The notes under the pieces: model-generated | The model's database searches: none | What the model saw: only the letters and a program-made list of their open reading frames with translations | Told to the model about the DNA's origin: nothing | Source of the DNA: an uncultured Verrucomicrobiales bacterium | GTDB lineage: Bacteria > Verrucomicrobiota > Verrucomicrobiia > Verrucomicrobiales > Akkermansiaceae | Length of the DNA stretch: 37,136 nucleotides | Direction of reading: 5' to 3' | NCBI GenBank assembly: GCA_937128235.1 | Contig: CAKZMG010000075.1 | Coordinates: 1 to 37,136, forward strand | In this document: positions 33,523 through 37,136 of the stretch, in pieces | Numbering within the stretch: the stretch's first letter is position 1 | Layout of the letters: each line of letters starts with the position of its first letter | Position numbers and translations under genes: made by a program

Positions 33523-36171
33523 ATGAACGATAATATAAAAGTAGTAAACGTAGCTGACGAGATGTCTAAGTCCTTTTTGGACTACTCGATGTCAGTGATT
33601 ATTTCTCGTGCTTTGCCGGATGCGCGTGATGGTCTCAAGCCATCTCAGCGACGCGTCTTGTATGCGATGCACAATGACCTTTCACTTTCACCTACAAAGG
33701 CTCACTTGAAGTCTGCGCGTATTGTGGGTGACACGATGGGTAAGTATCACCCGCATGGTGATAGCTCTATCTATACGACCTTGGTGAATATGGCTCAGCC
33801 ATGGACGATGCGTGAGATTCTCATCGATGGTCAGGGTAACTTCGGTTCTGTAGAAGGTGATGCCGCGGCAGCAATGCGATACACGGAGGCGAGGCTCACT
33901 CACATGGGCTCAGCGATGATGATTGATCTAGAGAAAGAAACGGTCGATACCACACCTACCTATGATGAAACACGCGAAGAGCCAGTGGTTCTACCAGCAG
34001 CGATTCCTAACCTGCTAGTCAATGGAGGAACCGGTATCGCAGTGGGTATGGCTACCAATATCCCGTCACACAATATGGGTGAGGTGATCGATGGTGTCTG
34101 TGCGCGGATCGATAACCCACAGCTTACATTTGAAGAAGTGAAGCAGTATATCAAGGGACCTGATTTTGCGGGTGCTTGTGAGATCCGCGGGTTCAAAGGC
34201 ATCGATAGCTACTTCCGCACTGGGCGAGGTAGTGTGAAAATGCGCGGCACGATGGAGATCACCGAGAAGGCTTCTGGAGTTTCTGTTATTACGATCACTC
34301 AGGTGCCACATGGTGTGAACCGTGCTACGCTTCAGCTGAGGATTGCCGAGCTTGTTAGAGAAAAAATTCTGTTAGATATTTCTGGAATGCGTGATCTCTC
34401 AGATGATGAGACTCGCATTGAGATCACACTTAAGCGTGACGCGCGTCCGCAGGTGGTGGTGAATCAGATCTATAAGTTGACTGCGATGGAGACATCATTT
34501 GGCGTCAACATGCTCGCTATCCATGAGCGCAGACCGAAGCAGATGTCGATCCTCGATTGCTTGGATGCATTCATTGAGCATCGCCGTGAAATCATTATCC
34601 GCAGAACGCGTTTCTTGCTTAAGAAGGCAGAGCTGCGCGCAGAGAACCTAGAGGCATTCCTGCTTGCTCTTGGTCACTTAGATGATTTCATTAAAATTAT
34701 CCGTGACTCTAAAAACCGAGATGAAGCGCGTGAGAGACTGAAGGAATATGACTTCCCAGTAACTACAGCTGAGTCACTAGGGATTCTCATTCGCTCACAG
34801 GCATCGGTGCAAGGTGATCTCTACGTCTTCACGGACCGTCAAGTAAACGCTATTCTTGAACTACGCCTCTATCAGCTCACTGGTATGGAGCGTGATAAGG
34901 TGAAGGGTGAATACGACAATCTACTTATCGATATCAAAGACTTCCTCGACATCCTTGCTAAGGAAGCTCGTGTTCTTGCGATTATCAAAGATGAGCTGTT
35001 AGAGATCAAAGAAAAGCACGCGACTCCGCGTCACTGCCCGATCCTTCCTGATGATGGTGAGATCGCTATCGAGGATCTTATTTCTAACGATGGCATGATC
35101 GTCACCATTTCTAACAAAGGTAACATCAAGCGTACCCCATCCGCAGACTACCGCGTGCAAGCTCGTGGTGGTAAGGGAGTGAAGGGAATGGATACGAAGA
35201 AGGCGAACCAGTCTGAGGACGATGAGCAAGACTTTGTAGAGCATCTCTTCTCCGCGCAAGCGCATGATTACCTGATGTTCTTCACTAGCACGGGTCGTGT
35301 CTATGTGGAGCGTGTGTATGGTCTGCCGGAAGGCTCAAGAGCATCGAAAGGGCGTAGCATTAAGAACGTTCTTAATCTGCAACCAGACGAAAGCATCGCA
35401 GCTACTCAGAGACTTGAGAGGCAGCTGGATGAAGACGGAAATGACATCACGCTTCAGGTGGAAGATAAATTTGTGCTCTTCGCAACGCGTAGTGGTAAGA
35501 TCAAGAAGACCGCGCTTGCGGCATTCAAGAATTACCGCAAGGACGGAATCATCGCGATCAAGCTGGATGAAGGAAACACGCTCATTGATGTCCGCGTGAC
35601 CAATGGAAATGACGAAGTGATCCTGGTGACACGCAAAGGTAAATCGATCAGATTTGATGAAGCTCAAGCCAAATCACAAGGCAGAGCAACAGCTGGTGTC
35701 AAAGGCATCAGCCCGGCAGATGATGATTACGTAGTGAGCATGGCGATCGTTAATGAAGAGGGGACATTCCTTGTAGCCTCAGAAAATGGAATCGGAAAAC
35801 GCTCACCATTCTCTGACTACCGAGTTCAGTCACGCGGCGGTAAGGGAATCATCACCATGAAGGTCACCGAGAAAACTGGCGAGGTAGTATCTGCCTCGAC
35901 AGTATTCCCAGAAGACGAACTCATGCTGATGACCTCAGATGGTCAGTCCATCAGAATCCGCTGTGCCGACGTCCGCGAATGTGGGCGAAACACACAGGGG
36001 GTGAAACTCGTCACCATGAAAGACGGAGTGAAGCTTCAGGATACAGCAAGAGTGGTTCCAGATGATGAGGAAGAAGGATCCGAAGGGGTAGAAGGTGAGG
36101 AGTCTGCAAATGAAAACACAGACACTCCCGACGCTTCAACTGATAAAGAAGACTCTTCTGAAGAAGAATAA
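33523..36171 (+). CDS. gyrA: DNA gyrase subunit A
   Basis: GyrA is the DNA-cleaving and wrapping subunit of gyrase. In this 882-residue protein the active-site Tyr is Tyr120 (AAAMRYTEARL). The quinolone-determining stretch is HPHGDSSIYTTLVNMAQ, with Ser81 and Thr85 matching E. coli Ser83 and Asp87. The GyrA box that wraps DNA is QARGGKG (about residues 545-551), which marks it as gyrase and not ParC. A further QSRGGKG occurs in a later propeller blade. The C-terminal tail is very acidic (DDEEEGSEGVEGEES...), a feature that tunes supercoiling in E. coli. It follows the restriction-modification pair in the same direction. No Shine-Dalgarno is visible (AAGATAAAAA). I counted no GGCC site in the gene. 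Confidence 0.98.
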   Translation: MNDNIKVVNVADEMSKSFLDYSMSVIISRALPDARDGLKPSQRRVLYAMHNDLSLSPTKAHLKSARIVGDTMGKYHPHGDSSIYTTLVNMAQPWTMREILIDGQGNFGSVEGDAAAAMRYTEARLTHMGSAMMIDLEKETVDTTPTYDETREEPVVLPAAIPNLLVNGGTGIAVGMATNIPSHNMGEVIDGVCARIDNPQLTFEEVKQYIKGPDFAGACEIRGFKGIDSYFRTGRGSVKMRGTMEITEKASGVSVITITQVPHGVNRATLQLRIAELVREKILLDISGMRDLSDDETRIEITLKRDARPQVVVNQIYKLTAMETSFGVNMLAIHERRPKQMSILDCLDAFIEHRREIIIRRTRFLLKKAELRAENLEAFLLALGHLDDFIKIIRDSKNRDEARERLKEYDFPVTTAESLGILIRSQASVQGDLYVFTDRQVNAILELRLYQLTGMERDKVKGEYDNLLIDIKDFLDILAKEARVLAIIKDELLEIKEKHATPRHCPILPDDGEIAIEDLISNDGMIVTISNKGNIKRTPSADYRVQARGGKGVKGMDTKKANQSEDDEQDFVEHLFSAQAHDYLMFFTSTGRVYVERVYGLPEGSRASKGRSIKNVLNLQPDESIAATQRLERQLDEDGNDITLQVEDKFVLFATRSGKIKKTALAAFKNYRKDGIIAIKLDEGNTLIDVRVTNGNDEVILVTRKGKSIRFDEAQAKSQGRATAGVKGISPADDDYVVSMAIVNEEGTFLVASENGIGKRSPFSDYRVQSRGGKGIITMKVTEKTGEVVSASTVFPEDELMLMTSDGQSIRIRCADVRECGRNTQGVKLVTMKDGVKLQDTARVVPDDEEEGSEGVEGEESANENTDTPDASTDKEDSSEEE

Positions 36172-36194
36172 TCATCTCATTGAGTAAAAATCTC

Positions 36195-36237
36195 AAAGCT
36201 CTCTGTGTTTATCCACAGAGGGCTTTTTTATTTTTTG
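36195..36237 (+). terminator. Bidirectional intrinsic terminator after gyrA
   Basis: AAAGCTCTCTGTG and CACAGAGGGCTTT form a 13-bp stem with one mismatch and a 6-base loop, followed by TTTTATTTTTT on the plus strand. On the minus strand the stem is followed by GAGATTTTTACTC. The stop codon of the minus-strand gene (36228-36230) lies within the T-tract. Confidence 0.9.
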
Positions 36238-37136
36238 ATGGTTACAAAAGAGTTGAAAATTGACTGGCGTTTGATCACTTCGATTAATTCTCGGATAAGG
36301 CGATCATTACTAGTAGGTCTGATCACTAAGTTCATGGTTAGTGGTGATTTAGGAAAAGTTCGGCTTTTATCCAATTTTTCAAATGCGTATAGTATAGCAC
36401 GTGGAGTCATTGGTTTGCCATTAACGACAAGCTCATCTTTAGAAGCATCGACCACAATATCTGCTGAAGTAAGCTCACTGGATGTTGATAATTTAAATTT
36501 CATTGGATAAGAGTCAAAAGGAGGAGGTTTGCTTTTCACAAAGCACTCTTGCTTGTCTTCTAGCGCTTTCTTAAATTGTCTATACATGGGAATTTTTGAA
36601 AAACCAAAAACCTCAGCTAAACGAATTTTAAGCTCACGGTTGATATCGGTAACAGTAGTTTTCCAGCCATCGTTAGGCTCATAGCTGATCTCTATTTTTT
36701 GTCGGTGATTCCCCCTATGAACCTCTCCTAGAAAGGTAAATGTTTCTGTTTGTTTGAGTTTAAAACCGTAACCCAGAGGGACACCTAATTCTCCAATATG
36801 AAACTCTTTTTGTTCGTCCTCAGGTAATTCATGAGGATTGATTTCTTTAAGCACGATGTTGTCTCTCTCAGTGATGGCATACATGTAGACGATTTTTTTT
36901 TCAGTCTCGAAGTTAAAGTAGGGTGTATAGGGTACTATAGGTCTCACAGCACCTTCCTCAACATAAAATCTAACCTGCTCTGTCTCTTCATTGTAATAAA
37001 AGAGTAAAGAATGATAGCTATTTACTATTGCCGCTTTGAGTTGGTAATCGGGCAGATTTTGATCAAAGAAACGAGGGAGGCCAACCTCACATACATGTTG
37101 AAAAGCGTCTTCATCCCAACCGGAAGTAGTTTGATT
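36228..37136 (-). CDS. Partial unrecognised protein, C-terminal 302 residues
   Basis: The frame is open from the right edge to the stop at 36228-36230; a GTG at 36947 is not needed as a start, because the 63 codons upstream of it are also open and continue off the window. I do not recognise the protein. The visible part begins NQTTSGWDEDAFQHVCEVGLPRFF, is mostly soluble, and shows no membrane helix. The last 75 residues (DELVVNGKPMTPRAILYAFEKL, then MNLVIRPTSNDRLIRELIEVIKRQ and FVTI) have the layout of the periplasmic domain of ExbD/TolR proteins: a strand, a helix, a strand with V/I-R-P/A, a helix and a final strand. This is a weak likeness. It shares a bidirectional terminator with gyrA. 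The N-terminus is outside the window. Confidence 0.7.
   Translation of the reverse strand, partial: NQTTSGWDEDAFQHVCEVGLPRFFDQNLPDYQLKAAIVNSYHSLLFYYNEETEQVRFYVEEGAVRPIVPYTPYFNFETEKKIVYMYAITERDNIVLKEINPHELPEDEQKEFHIGELGVPLGYGFKLKQTETFTFLGEVHRGNHRQKIEISYEPNDGWKTTVTDINRELKIRLAEVFGFSKIPMYRQFKKALEDKQECFVKSKPPPFDSYPMKFKLSTSSELTSADIVVDASKDELVVNGKPMTPRAILYAFEKLDKSRTFPKSPLTMNLVIRPTSNDRLIRELIEVIKRQSIFNSFVTIKK

Overview
This window looks like chromosomal DNA of a Verrucomicrobiota bacterium, probably order Verrucomicrobiales (Akkermansia/Rubritalea relatives). Three things support this: a five-gene block that matches in order and recognisable sequence the Akkermansia muciniphila Amuc_1102 to Amuc_1098 locus (including an Amuc_1100 homologue), a PEP-CTERM exported protein, and large secreted LamG/thrombospondin-3/PQQ-propeller proteins. 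Base composition is moderate, with AT-richer patches at about 1.5-2.9 kb and 31.6-33.5 kb. Most start codons lack a clear Shine-Dalgarno sequence.

Layout. 1-2950: a partial, catalytically degenerate alkaline-phosphatase-like gene and a PEP-CTERM gene on the minus strand, then a coupled QueC-like ATPase/methyltransferase pair on the plus strand. 3.0-6.6 kb: a lipoprotein MsrB, a Kef-type cation/proton antiporter and an unrecognised lipoprotein. 6.6-11.2 kb: two secreted PQQ-propeller proteins on the minus strand; the larger carries LamG, Ca-binding, fibronectin-like and SAM-methyltransferase modules. 11.2-13.8 kb: a Fur-box-controlled ferrous-iron uptake operon, feoA-feoB plus a 49-residue Cys-rich membrane protein. 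13.8-15.9 kb: two toxin-antitoxin modules flanking an orphan oligopeptide-type ABC ATPase. 15.9-17.5 kb: proS, a long-known housekeeping gene, here of the archaeal/eukaryotic-like class.

17.8-25.2 kb is a pilus/secretin-like envelope complex: a secreted protein (Amuc_1102-like), a PilM-PilN fusion (Amuc_1101-like), two single-pass inner-membrane proteins (Amuc_1100-like and Amuc_1099-like), and an outer-membrane secretin (Amuc_1098-like). It ends in a strong intrinsic terminator. A 460-base hairpin-rich non-coding stretch follows.

25.7-28.9 kb carries one continuous ORF fusing dephospho-CoA kinase (CoaE) to transcription terminator Rho, followed closely by an RNase D. 29.0-36.2 kb carries gyrB and gyrA with a complete type II restriction-modification pair (NgoPII-like nuclease and HaeIII-like C5 methyltransferase, both predicted to act on GGCC) placed between them with only 2 and 13 intervening bases. 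GGCC is strikingly rare in the window by hand count, as expected if this system has long been active. A bidirectional terminator closes the gyr operon. The right edge holds the C-terminal part of an unrecognised minus-strand protein.
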